NCBI RefSeq assembly: GCF_003122085.1
Contig: NZ_QEXV01000001.1
Coordinates: 868,001-932,000 of the forward strand
Length of the DNA stretch: 64,000 nt
Direction of reading: 5' to 3'
Source of the DNA: Marinicauda salina
Lineage (GTDB): Bacteria > Pseudomonadota > Alphaproteobacteria > Caulobacterales > Maricaulaceae
Each line of letters begins with the position of its first letter. The stretch's first letter is position 1. Of this stretch, positions 1-7,924 are shown in pieces. The notes under the pieces are model-generated. The model did no database searches. It saw only the letters and a list, made by a program, of their open reading frames with translations, and was not told the DNA's origin. The position numbers and the translations under genes were made by a program.

Positions 1-1778
1 TGCTGCTCTACTCGCTGCTGCATCTCAGCGGCGTCGCCGGCGTGACGCTCGACGATCTCAAGGATTTCCGCCAGCTCGGCTCGAAGACGCCCGGTCATCC
101 CGAGTTCGGCGACACGCCGGGCGTGGAGACGACGACCGGCCCGCTGGGCCAGGGCCTGTCCACGGCGGTCGGCATGGCGCTCGCCGAGCGCATGATGAAC
201 GCGCATTTCGGCGACGAGCTTGTCGATCACCGGACCTGGGTGATCGCCTCCGACGGCGATCTGCAGGAGGGCGTGAGCCACGAGGCGATCTCGCTGGCCG
301 GCCATCTGAAGCTCGCGAAGCTGGTCGTGTTCTGGGACGACAACGAGATCTCGATCGACGGGAAGACCTCGCTGTCGGACTCGATGGATCACGGCGCGCG
401 CTTCGAGGCCGCCGGCTGGAAAGTGCTCCGCGTCGACGGCCACGACGCCGCCGCGGTCGATCAGGCGATCGAGCAGGCGAAGGCGTCCGACCGGCCGGTG
501 ATGATCGCCTGCCGGACCGTCATCGGCTACGGCGCGCCGACCAAGGCCGGTTCGGAGAAATCGCACGGCGCGCCGCTCGGCGAAGACGAGATCGCCGGCG
601 CCCGCGAGGCGCTCGGCTGGAGCCATCCGCCCTTCGAGATTCCCGCCGAGATCGCCGACGACTGGGCGCGCATCGGCGCGCGCGCGGCGTCGGCGCGCGA
701 GGCCTGGGAGCGCCGGCTCGCCGAATCTTCGAAGTCCGCCGAGTTCCGCGCGCGCATGGAGCGCGCCGCGCCGGCGGCCGCCATCGAGGCGCTGAAAAAG
801 CACGCCGCGCAGGTCGCCGCCGACAAGCCCGTGCTCGCCACGCGGGCGGCCTCGGGCAAGGCGATCGAGGCCTTCGCCGAGGCCTATCCGGGTCTCGTCG
901 GCGGCTCGGCCGATCTCACCGGCTCGAACAACACCCGCGCGCCGTCGCAGTCGGAAGTCTCGGCGGAGAACTATGCGGGGAGCTACATCCATTACGGCGT
1001 GCGCGAGCACGGCATGGCCGCGGCGATGAACGGGATGAGCCTGCACGGCGGGGTGCGTCCCTATGGCGGGACCTTCCTGATCTTCTCCGACTATTGCCGT
1101 CCGGCGGTGCGCCTGTCGGCGCTGATGCGCCAGCCGGTCGTCTATGTCTTCACCCACGACTCCATCGGGCTGGGCGAGGACGGGCCGACTCACCAGCCCG
1201 TCGAGCATCTCTCCGCGCTCCGGGCCATGCCCAATGTCGAGATCTTCCGGCCGTGCGACGCGCTGGAGACCGCCGAGGCCTGGGCCTGCGCGCTCGAGCG
1301 CACGGACGGGCCGACGGCGCTCGCCCTGTCGCGCCAGAAGACGCCGCATCTGCGCGAGGACACGGGCGCGCGCAATTTCACCGCCCACGGCGCCTACGTG
1401 CTGCGCGAGGCGCCGGCCGAAATCAACAAGGGCCGGCCGCAGATCACGCTGATCGGCACGGGCACGGAAGTGAAGCTCGCCGTCGAGGCGCAGGCCGCGC
1501 TGATGGACAAGGGCGTCGCCGCGCGCGTCGTCTCCGCGCCGTCGATCGAGCGTTTCCTCAAGCAGGATCGCGCCTATCGCGACGCCATCGTCGATCCGCG
1601 CCTGCCCTGCGTCGCCGTCGAGGCGGCGGCGCGCTGGGGCTGGGACGCGCTGATCGGACCCGAGGGCGGTTTCGTGGGCATGGACGGCTTCGGCGCCTCG
1701 GCGCCGGCCGAGGCGCTCTACGCCCATTTCGGCATCACGACCGAGGCGGTGGTCCGCGAAGCGCTGAAGCGGGTGTGA
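1..1778 (+). CDS. tkt: Transketolase, 5'-truncated by the window edge
   Basis: Thiamine-diphosphate enzyme of the non-oxidative pentose phosphate pathway, moving two-carbon ketol units between sugar phosphates. The reading frame (codons from base 3) is open to the left edge, so the start lies upstream; about 590 residues are visible, against roughly 650-670 for the family. Visible marks are the ETTTGPLGQG loop, the ThDP-binding ASDGDLQEG stretch, the VREHGM motif carrying the catalytic Glu, and the C-terminal domain ending in a typical FGASAPAEALYAHFG helix. The GTG at 42 is internal, because transketolase-like sequence (LLYSLLHLSG) precedes it in frame. It converges on the oxygenase gene, with 4 bases between the two stop codons. 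Nothing is unusual apart from the cut. Confidence 0.96.
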   Translation, partial: LLYSLLHLSGVAGVTLDDLKDFRQLGSKTPGHPEFGDTPGVETTTGPLGQGLSTAVGMALAERMMNAHFGDELVDHRTWVIASDGDLQEGVSHEAISLAGHLKLAKLVVFWDDNEISIDGKTSLSDSMDHGARFEAAGWKVLRVDGHDAAAVDQAIEQAKASDRPVMIACRTVIGYGAPTKAGSEKSHGAPLGEDEIAGAREALGWSHPPFEIPAEIADDWARIGARAASAREAWERRLAESSKSAEFRARMERAAPAAAIEALKKHAAQVAADKPVLATRAASGKAIEAFAEAYPGLVGGSADLTGSNNTRAPSQSEVSAENYAGSYIHYGVREHGMAAAMNGMSLHGGVRPYGGTFLIFSDYCRPAVRLSALMRQPVVYVFTHDSIGLGEDGPTHQPVEHLSALRAMPNVEIFRPCDALETAEAWACALERTDGPTALALSRQKTPHLREDTGARNFTAHGAYVLREAPAEINKGRPQITLIGTGTEVKLAVEAQAALMDKGVAARVVSAPSIERFLKQDRAYRDAIVDPRLPCVAVEAAARWGWDALIGPEGGFVGMDGFGASAPAEALYAHFGITTEAVVREALKRV

Positions 1779-1782
1779 CGCG

Positions 1783-2970
1783 CTACGCCCGCTCCGCCGC
1801 CCCGTAGGCCAGCAGCCGGCGCAGCGTGTCGAGCGCCTTGTCCCCGCCCATGGCGGCGAAATCCGCGACGCCGACCGGCTCGCCGGACAAGAAGCGTTCG
1901 AGCCCCGACTCGGCGGCGCGGTCGAAGCTGATCGGCCCGCCCGGCGCGACGAGGGCGACATGGCGCTCGTCCTCGTCGGCCAGGCGCAGCTGGACCAGCG
2001 CCCGGCGCCGAATGCGCGTCCCGGGGCCGGGCGGGCCGTCGGCGATGGTCCCGGCGATGTCGGGTTCGCGCGAACGCAGGAAATTGTCGACGAAGAGATC
2101 GAAGACGGCGTCGAAATCCGCCGCTTCGCCGGCTTCGGCGAGCGCCGCGCGGAAGGCCGGCTCCATCGCGGCGCGATCGAAATCCGCGCGCGCGAAGCCC
2201 GGCGGCAGCGAGCGGCGCAGGCCCGGCGTGCGCAGGCTCGCCTCCGAGATCGCCTCCAGCAGGAAGTCCGCCCAGGTCTTCACCAGCACGCCGGTGGTGA
2301 CGTGCAGCGACGGGCCGGCGGCCTCGCTGACGGCGTCGTGCATCAGTCCGCGCGGGATGTAGAGAAGATCGCCCGGGGCGAGCGTGAACTCGGCGGTCGG
2401 TTCGCCGGCGGCGAACTGTCCGGGCGTGAAGCGTTCGCCGCGGAAGGGGACGCCGGCCGGGCTGTCATAGAGCCGCCAGCGTTTCGTCCCCTCGAGCTGC
2501 AGCACGAAGACGTCGTGATTGTCGTAATGGGTCTGGAAGCCCTGCGCGGTCGCCGGCGTCAGGTAGATATTGGTCTGGACGTGGGCGGAGAACACCGCCT
2601 CGAGCATGCGGCAGAACTCCGCGAGCGGCCGCACGCGGCGATGCAGCTGGGGCAGGATGAGCGTCGCGCCCTCGCCGTAGAGGCGGGCGACCGCGCCCTT
2701 GTCGACCCGGCCGTCGCCGAGGAGGTAGTCGGCCGGCTCCACGCGCGGCTCGGCGCGGGCCATCGACAGCTCGCCGTCGTGGAAGGCCTCGTCGGCCAGC
2801 AGCCGGTCGATCTCCGCGATCGAGAGCAGGTGTGAGAAGCGGTCGGAGCGTTCGCCGCTCAGATGCAGCGGCGCGCGCTCATGGTGCTCGGTGAAGAAGG
2901 TTTCGGGCGCGACCGGGGCGATCAGCTCGGCGAAGGCCCGGTCGCCCGCGGGCGCGTCGTCGTCCGCCAC
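1783..2970 (-). CDS. JmjC/cupin-4 type Fe(II)/2-oxoglutarate oxygenase
   Basis: 395 residues resembling the bacterial ribosomal-oxygenase family (YcfD/RoxA, MINA53/NO66 relatives), which hydroxylate single residues on proteins using Fe(II), O2 and 2-oxoglutarate. The metal triad is visible: H148-Y-D150 in the strand leading to NHDVFVLQLEG, and H211 after LLYIPRGLM. A C-terminal winged-helix-like region follows, as in the family. The start is GTG at 2970, three bases after the stop of the upstream repeat lipoprotein. No Shine-Dalgarno is visible, so translation probably depends on reinitiation from that gene. The usual substrate of relatives is ribosomal protein uL16 or uL15; the coupling to a repeat protein suggests another possible target (inference, see findings). 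The family is clear, the substrate unknown. Confidence 0.85.
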   Translation of the reverse strand: MADDDAPAGDRAFAELIAPVAPETFFTEHHERAPLHLSGERSDRFSHLLSIAEIDRLLADEAFHDGELSMARAEPRVEPADYLLGDGRVDKGAVARLYGEGATLILPQLHRRVRPLAEFCRMLEAVFSAHVQTNIYLTPATAQGFQTHYDNHDVFVLQLEGTKRWRLYDSPAGVPFRGERFTPGQFAAGEPTAEFTLAPGDLLYIPRGLMHDAVSEAAGPSLHVTTGVLVKTWADFLLEAISEASLRTPGLRRSLPPGFARADFDRAAMEPAFRAALAEAGEAADFDAVFDLFVDNFLRSREPDIAGTIADGPPGPGTRIRRRALVQLRLADEDERHVALVAPGGPISFDRAAESGLERFLSGEPVGVADFAAMGGDKALDTLRRLLAYGAAERA

Positions 2971-2973
2971 GGA

Positions 2974-3669
2974 TCAGCAGCGCCGGCCCCGGCCGGCCGG
3001 GTCGGCGTAGGTCCCGGAGTCGGAGTCCGTGCAGCTGCGTCCGCCGCGACCCTGTCCGACCGGGTCCGCATAGGCGCCGGAATCGTTGTCGGTGATGCCC
3101 GACCCGCGGCCCTGCCCGACCGGATCGGCGTAGGCGCCCGTATCGTTGTCGGTGATCCCGCTTCCGCGACAGTTGCGGCCGTACCCGGCCTCGTCAGCGT
3201 AGCGTCCGGTGTCGGAATCCGTGCAGCCGCGCCCGCCGGTTCCGCGGCCTTGTCCGACCGGGTCGGCGTAGGCGCCGGAATCGTTGTCGGTGACGCCGGT
3301 GCAATGCCGCCCGCGTCCCGCCGGGTCGGCGTATTCGCCCCCGTCGGAATCGCTGCAGCCGCGGCCGCCGGTTCCGCGCCCCTGCCCGACGGGGTCGGCA
3401 TAGGTCCCGGAATCATTGTCGGTGATGCCGGTCCCGCGGCAATTGCGGCCGCGATCGACCGGGTCGGCGTAGCGGCCGCTGTCGGAATCCGTGCAGCCGC
3501 GCCCGCCGCGGCCGTAGCCGACGGCGTCGGCGTAGCTGCCGGTGTCGGAATCGGTGAGGCCGGTATAGGCGCCCTGCGTGGTCGCGCACCCGCCGAGCCC
3601 GACCGCGGCCGCGCCGCCGGCGACCTGGGCGAGAAAGGAGCGCCGCGAAATCGGCCGCCGCTTGCTCAT
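2974..3669 (-). CDS. Tat-exported lipoprotein with nine TDxD repeats
   Basis: 231 residues. The N-terminus carries a twin-arginine signal (SRRSFLA, residues 8-14) followed by a lipobox, L25-G-G-C28, so a lipidated, Tat-exported protein is predicted. Residues 37-231 are nine tandem 20-23-residue repeats of the form TD(S/N)D(S/T)GxYADPxGxGR. Repeats 2, 4, 6 and 9 are of a TDSD type with two cysteines exactly 18 residues apart (59/77, 105/123, 149/167, 213/231). Repeats 3, 5, 7 and 8 are of a TDND type with none, and repeat 1 also has none. The pattern suggests one disulfide per Cys-type repeat and possible metal binding by the D-x-D-x-G segments (inference). I recognise no named domain. The gene is directly upstream of, and apparently coupled to, the oxygenase gene. 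Confidence 0.85.
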   Translation of the reverse strand: MSKRRPISRRSFLAQVAGGAAAVGLGGCATTQGAYTGLTDSDTGSYADAVGYGRGGRGCTDSDSGRYADPVDRGRNCRGTGITDNDSGTYADPVGQGRGTGGRGCSDSDGGEYADPAGRGRHCTGVTDNDSGAYADPVGQGRGTGGRGCTDSDTGRYADEAGYGRNCRGSGITDNDTGAYADPVGQGRGSGITDNDSGAYADPVGQGRGGRSCTDSDSGTYADPAGRGRRC

Positions 3670-3787
3670 GATCGCCTCCCAGTGCCCCTAGACCATTCAG
3701 ATTATGCGGCCATTCCCGCGATGACCAGAGAAAAGCCGCTGCGGCGAGGGGAGGCGCGCGGCGCGGCGCGCGTTATGCTCGCCGGGC

Positions 3788-4285
3788 ATGGCCGACGCGA
3801 TTCGCATTCTCGGGATCGATCCCGGTCTCAACGCCACCGGCTGGGGGCTGATCGACCAGGCCGGCTCGCGCCTGTCGCTTGTCGGCCATGGCGTCGTGCG
3901 TCCGCCGGCGAAAGCGCCGATGGCCGAGCGCCTGCGCGCGATCCACGACGCGATCGAGGCGCTGATCGCCGAGCACGGCCCCGTCGAGGCCGCCGTCGAG
4001 GACCAGTTCGTCAGCGCCAATGCCGGCAGCGCGCTCAAACTCGGCCAGGCGCGCGCCGCGGCCGTGCTGGCGCCGGCCCGGGCGGGTCTGCCGGTCGCTG
4101 AATACGCGCCGCGGCTGGTCAAGAAGGCGCTGGTGGGGACCGGCTCGGCCGACAAGGCCCAGGTCGCGGCCATGGTCGCCGCGCTGCTGCCAGGGGCGAG
4201 GGCGACCGGCGACGCGGCCGATGCGCTGGCGGTGGCCGTCTGCCACGCCAATCATCGCGGCGCGAACCGGAGGCTGGCGTCATGA
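3788..4285 (+). CDS. ruvC: Holliday junction resolvase RuvC
   Basis: Crossover junction endodeoxyribonuclease that cuts Holliday junctions in recombination repair with RuvAB. 165 residues, close to the usual ~170. The RNase H-like acidic tetrad is complete: D11 (LGIDPG), E71 (AVED), D142 and D145 (GDAADAL). ATG start. Its stop overlaps the ruvA start by 4 bases (ATGA), the first of many such junctions in this window, so ruvC and ruvA are translationally coupled. The YebC gene that often precedes ruvC is not here; the divergent upstream neighbour is the repeat lipoprotein, 118 bases away. Confidence 0.97.
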   Translation: MADAIRILGIDPGLNATGWGLIDQAGSRLSLVGHGVVRPPAKAPMAERLRAIHDAIEALIAEHGPVEAAVEDQFVSANAGSALKLGQARAAAVLAPARAGLPVAEYAPRLVKKALVGTGSADKAQVAAMVAALLPGARATGDAADALAVAVCHANHRGANRRLAS

Positions 4286-4935
4286 TCGGCAAGCTCAAGG
4301 GCGTGGTGGACTCCGTCGCCGAGGAGGACGCCGTCATCGATGTCGGCGGGGTCGGCTATCTCGTCACCGCCGGATCGCGCACGCTCGCCCGGCTCGAGCC
4401 CGGCGCCGAGGCGAGCCTCCATATCGAGACCTATGTCCGCGAGGACGTGTTCCGGCTCTACGGCTTCCTCGAGGAAGCCGAGCGGGCTTGGTTCGTGCGC
4501 CTGCAGACCGTCCAGGGCGTCGGCGCGCGCCATGCGCTGGCGATCCTCGACGCGCTGCCCGCCGGCGAGATCGAGAACGCCGCCGCGCTCGGCGACGCCA
4601 GCGCCTTCGAACGCGCCAAGGGCGTCGGCAAGAAGCTCGCCCAGCGCATCGCCGCCGAGCTGAAGGACAAGGCGCCGCCGACCGGGCGCCGGCTGGCGCG
4701 CGGGACGCACGAGAGTCTCGCCGCCGTCGTCGGCGGCGCGCCGGCGCCCGAGGGCGGCGAACCGGTTCCCGCCGCGGCGAGCGCGGCGCGCGAGGCGGCC
4801 GTGTCGGCGCTGGTCAATCTCGGCTACGGCGAGAGCGAGGCCCGCCAGGCCGCCGCCCACGCCTTCCGCGTTCTGGGCGAGCACGCCGACGAGGGCCGCC
4901 TGATCAAGCACGCCCTCAAGGAGCTGGCGCGGTGA
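4282..4935 (+). CDS. ruvA: Holliday junction branch migration protein RuvA
   Basis: Tetrameric junction-binding protein that recruits the RuvB motor. 217 residues, slightly longer than the E. coli protein. The N-terminal OB-fold has the typical MIGKLKGVV opening and GVGYLV strand. The helix-hairpin-helix pair is at about residues 70-125 ([15 protein letters not shown] and [18 protein letters not shown]). An Ala/Pro-rich linker follows, then the C-terminal domain III ([15 protein letters not shown]) that contacts RuvB. Start fixed by the ATGA overlap with ruvC. ruvB follows after 123 bases that hold a palindromic repeat, so the ruvAB junction is not the tight one common elsewhere. Confidence 0.97.
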   Translation: MIGKLKGVVDSVAEEDAVIDVGGVGYLVTAGSRTLARLEPGAEASLHIETYVREDVFRLYGFLEEAERAWFVRLQTVQGVGARHALAILDALPAGEIENAAALGDASAFERAKGVGKKLAQRIAAELKDKAPPTGRRLARGTHESLAAVVGGAPAPEGGEPVPAAASAAREAAVSALVNLGYGESEARQAAAHAFRVLGEHADEGRLIKHALKELAR

Positions 4936-4948
4936 GTGGTTCTCTGAT

Positions 4949-5041
4949 GAAACCGTGGCCGAGCGAAGCGAGAGCCGGGGCCTCGCGGTGCTTGATCGCC
5001 GCGAGGTCCCGGATCGCGCCTGCGGCGCGTCCGGGAATTCA
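4949..5041 (+). repeat. Dispersed intergenic palindromic repeat, family C copy 1
   Basis: One of four ~90-bp copies seen here (also 40656-40748 in the same orientation, and 30166-30258 and 45795-45884 inverted). Shared parts: a GAAACC opening, a CCGGGGCCT arm, and a strongly conserved end with CGCGCC-TGC-GGCGCG followed by CCGGGAATTC. In this copy CCGGGGCCTCGCGG (4976-4989) pairs with CCGCGAGGTCCCGG further on to form a long hairpin. It lies between ruvA and ruvB, where it could act as an attenuator or RNA-stability element (inference). Confidence 0.8.
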
Positions 5042-5058
5042 CGCGCGGATGGCGGCTC

Positions 5059-6096
5059 ATGACCACTGATCCCGACCGCATCGTCAGCCCGGAGCCGGAA
5101 CCCGGCGAGGGGCGCGACAAGGCCCTGCGCCCGCTCTCCTTCGAGGAGTTCGTCGGCCAGGCCGCCGCGATCTCGAACCTGCGCGTGTTCGTCGAGGCCG
5201 CCGGCCGGCGCGGCGAGGCGCTCGACCATGTCCTGCTGTCGGGCCCGCCCGGGCTGGGCAAGACGACGCTCGCCCAGATCATGGCCCGCGAACTGGGCGT
5301 GAATTTCCGCGCCACCTCGGGCCCGGTCATCGCCAAGGCCGGCGATCTCGCCGCGGTGCTCACCAATCTCGAGGAGCGCGACGTCCTCTTCATCGACGAG
5401 ATCCATCGCCTCCAGCCCGCCGTCGAGGAGATCCTCTATCCCGCGATGGAGGATTTCGCGCTCGATCTCGTCATCGGCGAGGGGCCGAGCGCGCGCACGG
5501 TGAGGATCGATCTGCCGCCGTTCACGCTGGTCGGCGCGACGACGCGCGCCGGCCTGCTGGCGACGCCGCTGCGCGACCGCTTCGGCGTGCCGGTGCGGCT
5601 GGAATTCTACGACGAGGCCGAGCTCGCCAGCATCGTCGCGCGCGGGGCGAACAAGCTGGGCGCGGCCGTCGACGAGGCCGGCGCTCACGAGATCGCCCGG
5701 CGCGCCCGCGGCACGCCGCGCGTCGCCGGCCGGCTGCTGCGCCGGGTGCGCGATTTCGCCGACGCCGAGGGCGCGACGATCATCGACGCCGCCGCCGCCG
5801 ATCGGGCCCTCAACCGGCTGGAGGTCGACGCCATCGGACTGGACAGTCTCGACCGGCGCTATCTCAAGGTGCTCATCGAGGGATTCGCCGGCGGCCCGGT
5901 CGGCGCGGAGACGCTTGCGGCGGCGTGCGCCGAAGCCCGCGACGCGCTCGAGGAGGTGGTCGAGCCCTTCCTGATCCAGCAGGGCTTCATCCAGCGCACG
6001 CCGCGCGGCCGCGTCGCGGCGCCGCGCGCCTGGTCGCATATGGGCCTCGAGCCGCCGCGCACGCCCGGAGCGGATCTGTTCGACGAGGGGAAGTAG
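5059..6096 (+). CDS. ruvB: Holliday junction helicase motor RuvB
   Basis: AAA+ ATPase that drives branch migration on RuvA-bound junctions. 345 residues, normal length. Walker A (GPPGLGKTT) is near residues 62-70 and Walker B (LFIDEIH) near 109-115. Sensor 1 is in GATTRAG, the arginine finger region in LRDRFG, and the C-terminal winged helix carries the [17 protein letters not shown] motif. ATG start, following the ruvA-ruvB gap that contains repeat C1. Last gene of the ruvCAB group; the 139-base gap to nrdB holds a separate promoter region. Confidence 0.98.
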   Translation: MTTDPDRIVSPEPEPGEGRDKALRPLSFEEFVGQAAAISNLRVFVEAAGRRGEALDHVLLSGPPGLGKTTLAQIMARELGVNFRATSGPVIAKAGDLAAVLTNLEERDVLFIDEIHRLQPAVEEILYPAMEDFALDLVIGEGPSARTVRIDLPPFTLVGATTRAGLLATPLRDRFGVPVRLEFYDEAELASIVARGANKLGAAVDEAGAHEIARRARGTPRVAGRLLRRVRDFADAEGATIIDAAAADRALNRLEVDAIGLDSLDRRYLKVLIEGFAGGPVGAETLAAACAEARDALEEVVEPFLIQQGFIQRTPRGRVAAPRAWSHMGLEPPRTPGADLFDEGK

Positions 6097-6154
6097 GGTC
6101 GCCGCGCCACCGCGCTGTGGAAAGCCCGCGACCTTCGGCCACAAGGGGTGGACG

Positions 6155-6182
6155 TTAAGTCGACATTCACCCCAATATATTG
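6155..6182 (+). promoter_or_regulatory. NrdR box and CtrA-like half-consensus upstream of nrdB
   Basis: CAATATATTG at 6173-6182 fits the palindromic core CWATATATWG of NrdR boxes, the operators of ribonucleotide reductase genes, and lies 53 bases upstream of the nrdB start. Only one box is visible, whereas NrdR usually uses two. Just upstream, TTAA-N7-TTCA (6155-6169) differs by one base from the TTAA-N7-TTAA core bound by the cell-cycle regulator CtrA. The NrdR match is well supported by its context; the CtrA reading is weak. Confidence 0.6.
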
Positions 6183-6235
6183 ATCTCGACGGCGCACCTG
6201 CCATCGCCGATTCAGACTGGGAGAGCACGCCAGAC

Positions 6236-7279
6236 ATGACCGCCGCCGACGCCAGCGACCGCCCCGGACTCCTCACCCCGAGCCTGTCCTACAAGCCCTT
6301 CCGCTATCCGTGGGCCTATTCCTTCTGGCAGCGCCAGCAGCAGGTCCACTGGATGCCCGAGGAGGTGCCGCTGGGCGAGGACTGCAAGGACTGGGCGGTC
6401 AAGCTGACCGACAAGGAGCGCAATCTGCTCACGCAGATCTTCCGCTTCTTCACGCAGTCCGACGTCGAGGTCGGCGGCAACTACATGGAAAACTACATGC
6501 CGCTCTTCAAACCGGTTGAAGTGCGCATGATGCTCGCGGCCTTCTCCAACATGGAGACGGTCCATATCGCCGCCTACGCGCTCCTGCTGGAGACGATCGG
6601 CATGCCCGATTCCGAGTTCTCCGCCTTCATGGAGTACGAGGAGATGGCGGCGAAACACGATTATCTCGGCCAGTTCGGCGTCGAGACGAACGAGGACCTG
6701 CTGACCTCGATGGCCGTCTTCGGCGCCTTCACCGAGGGGCTGCAGCTGTTCGCGTCCTTCGCGATGCTGATGAACTTCCCGCGCTTCAACAAGATGAAGG
6801 GGATGGGCCAGATCGTGTCCTGGTCGGTGCGCGACGAGTCGCTGCACTGCGAGGGCATGATCAAGCTGTTCCACACGCTCGCCGACGAGACCGGCGCGCT
6901 GACCCCGGCGGTGAAGGCCAAGATCGCCGAGTGCTGCCGGACGGTGGTCAAGCTCGAGGACAAGTTCATCGATCTCGCCTTCGAGGCCGGCGAGGTCGAG
7001 GGCATGACGCCCGACGACATCAAGCAGTACATCCGCTACATCGCCGACTGGCGCATGGGGCAGCTCAAGCTCGAGCCGATCTACGGCGTCGAGGCGCATC
7101 CCATTCCCTGGCTCACCGAGATCCTCAACGGCGTCGAGCACGCCAATTTCTTCGAGGCGCGCGCGACGGAATACTCCAAGGGCGCGACGAAGGGCGACTG
7201 GCACGGCGAGGCCGGCGTCTGGTCGGCCTTCGACCAGTGGAAGGCGAAGAAGGACGAAGAGCAGGCTCCGGCGGAGTAG
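6236..7279 (+). CDS. nrdB: Ribonucleoside-diphosphate reductase, beta subunit
   Basis: Class Ia radical-bearing subunit (347 residues) that makes deoxyribonucleotides together with NrdA. Di-iron ligands and the radical Tyr line up with E. coli NrdB: D76 (SDVEV), E107 and H110 in METVH, Y114 four residues after the His (equivalent of Y122), and the later E/H set in VRDESLHCEGM. ATG start. The gene stands alone: no nrdA is next to it, as in many alphaproteobacteria where the subunit genes are separate or distant. The upstream NrdR box suggests repression when dATP is plentiful. Downstream come repeat elements A1 and A2. Confidence 0.96.
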   Translation: MTAADASDRPGLLTPSLSYKPFRYPWAYSFWQRQQQVHWMPEEVPLGEDCKDWAVKLTDKERNLLTQIFRFFTQSDVEVGGNYMENYMPLFKPVEVRMMLAAFSNMETVHIAAYALLLETIGMPDSEFSAFMEYEEMAAKHDYLGQFGVETNEDLLTSMAVFGAFTEGLQLFASFAMLMNFPRFNKMKGMGQIVSWSVRDESLHCEGMIKLFHTLADETGALTPAVKAKIAECCRTVVKLEDKFIDLAFEAGEVEGMTPDDIKQYIRYIADWRMGQLKLEPIYGVEAHPIPWLTEILNGVEHANFFEARATEYSKGATKGDWHGEAGVWSAFDQWKAKKDEEQAPAE

Positions 7280-7297
7280 GGGATTCCAAGACGTTGG

Positions 7298-7376
7298 TGT
7301 CATGGCCGGACTGGTTCCGGCCATCCAGAATCTCACCAGGTGCGGCTGGATCACCGGGACGAGCCCGGTGATGACA
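7298..7376 (+). repeat. REPIN-like inverted palindrome pair, family A copy 1 (short form)
   Basis: 79 bp. The left end (7298-7327, starting TGTCATGGCC) and right end (7347-7376, ending GTGATGACA) are inverted copies of one another, separated by 19 bases. Each end is itself a hairpin: ATGGCCGGA and TCCGGCCAT around a 5-base loop on the left, ATCACCGGG and CCCGGTGAT on the right. It has the same ends as the larger element A2, which starts 27 bases further on, and as A3 at 45662-45748. Confidence 0.85.
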
Positions 7377-7402
7377 CGTTATGGGGGCAACCAGCCTCTA
7401 CC

Positions 7403-7779
7403 TGTCACCGCCGGACTTGTTCCGGCGGTCCAGGCGTCACGAGACGATGTCCTCCCAGAGATCGCGCCAATCGGGGTTCATTGCCTCGATAAGATTGAGC
7501 TTCCAGCGACGCGGATACTTCTTGATGGTCTTCTCGCGCTGAATGGCGAGCCGGACGTCGCCGAAAGTTTCGTACCAGACCAGCATCTTGACGCCGTAAC
7601 GCCGAGTGAAGCCGTCGCCCAGGCCCTCGCGATGCTCGTAGACGCGGCGGATCAGGTCGTTCGTGACGCCGCAATAGAGCGTGCCGTTGCGCCGGCTCGC
7701 CATGATGTACACGAAGTATATGCACTCCATGGTTGTATGGTGCGCCGACTGGATCGCCGGGACAAGCCCGGCGATGACA
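7403..7779. mobile_element. Family A element carrying a GIY-YIG gene inside inverted palindromic ends
   Basis: 377 bp. Left end 7403-7432 (TGTCACCGCC, loop CTTGT) and right end 7750-7779 (ATCGCCGGG, loop ACAAG, ending GATGACA) are inverted relatives of each other and match the ends of the short copies A1 and A3. The 317 bases between them are almost exactly the GIY-YIG gene: its stop lies 4 bases from the left end and its start 19 bases from the right end. This looks like a full-length element whose short copies have lost the gene. A degenerate left-end remnant follows near 7808-7836. Structure is seen directly; mobility is inferred. Confidence 0.7.
7437..7730 (-). CDS. Single-domain GIY-YIG endonuclease-like protein
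   Basis: 97 residues, the UvrC/YhbQ-type minimal GIY-YIG fold (COG2827-like). The two core strands are VYIMAS and TLYCG, followed by the Arg-bearing helix (LIRRVYEHREG) and the conserved Glu in REKTIKKYPRRWK; the ending NPDWRDLW is typical. ATG start at 7730. A homologue (41892-42191) shares the ASRRNGTLYCG stretch and the same overall layout. Small GIY-YIG proteins of this type have no settled function; nicking or repair of branched DNA has been suggested. The gene fills the interior of repeat element A2, so a role in spreading the repeat is possible. Confidence 0.9.
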   Translation of the reverse strand: MECIYFVYIMASRRNGTLYCGVTNDLIRRVYEHREGLGDGFTRRYGVKMLVWYETFGDVRLAIQREKTIKKYPRRWKLNLIEAMNPDWRDLWEDIVS

Positions 7780-7924
7780 GGTGAGCATCGGATCTTGCTC
7801 TTCTCGTCTTGGTCGAACTTGTTCCGGCCACCCCGCCCCCGCCTTGGCCCGCCGCCGCGAAACCGGTATCGAGGAGGCGCATGTCCGCCCCCTCGGCGGA
7901 TGACGGGCCGGAGAAACCCACGCC

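Noticed and set aside
2863-4101. 412-codon open frame on the plus strand with Val/Gly/Ala repeats
   Set aside because: It is the complement of the repeat lipoprotein plus part of ruvC; the repeats are translated sense repeats seen in another frame.
7298-7450. tRNA-like or CRISPR-like signal from the repeated hairpins
   Set aside because: No tRNA arms or CCA-compatible end, and the units are inverted pairs, not direct repeats with unique spacers.
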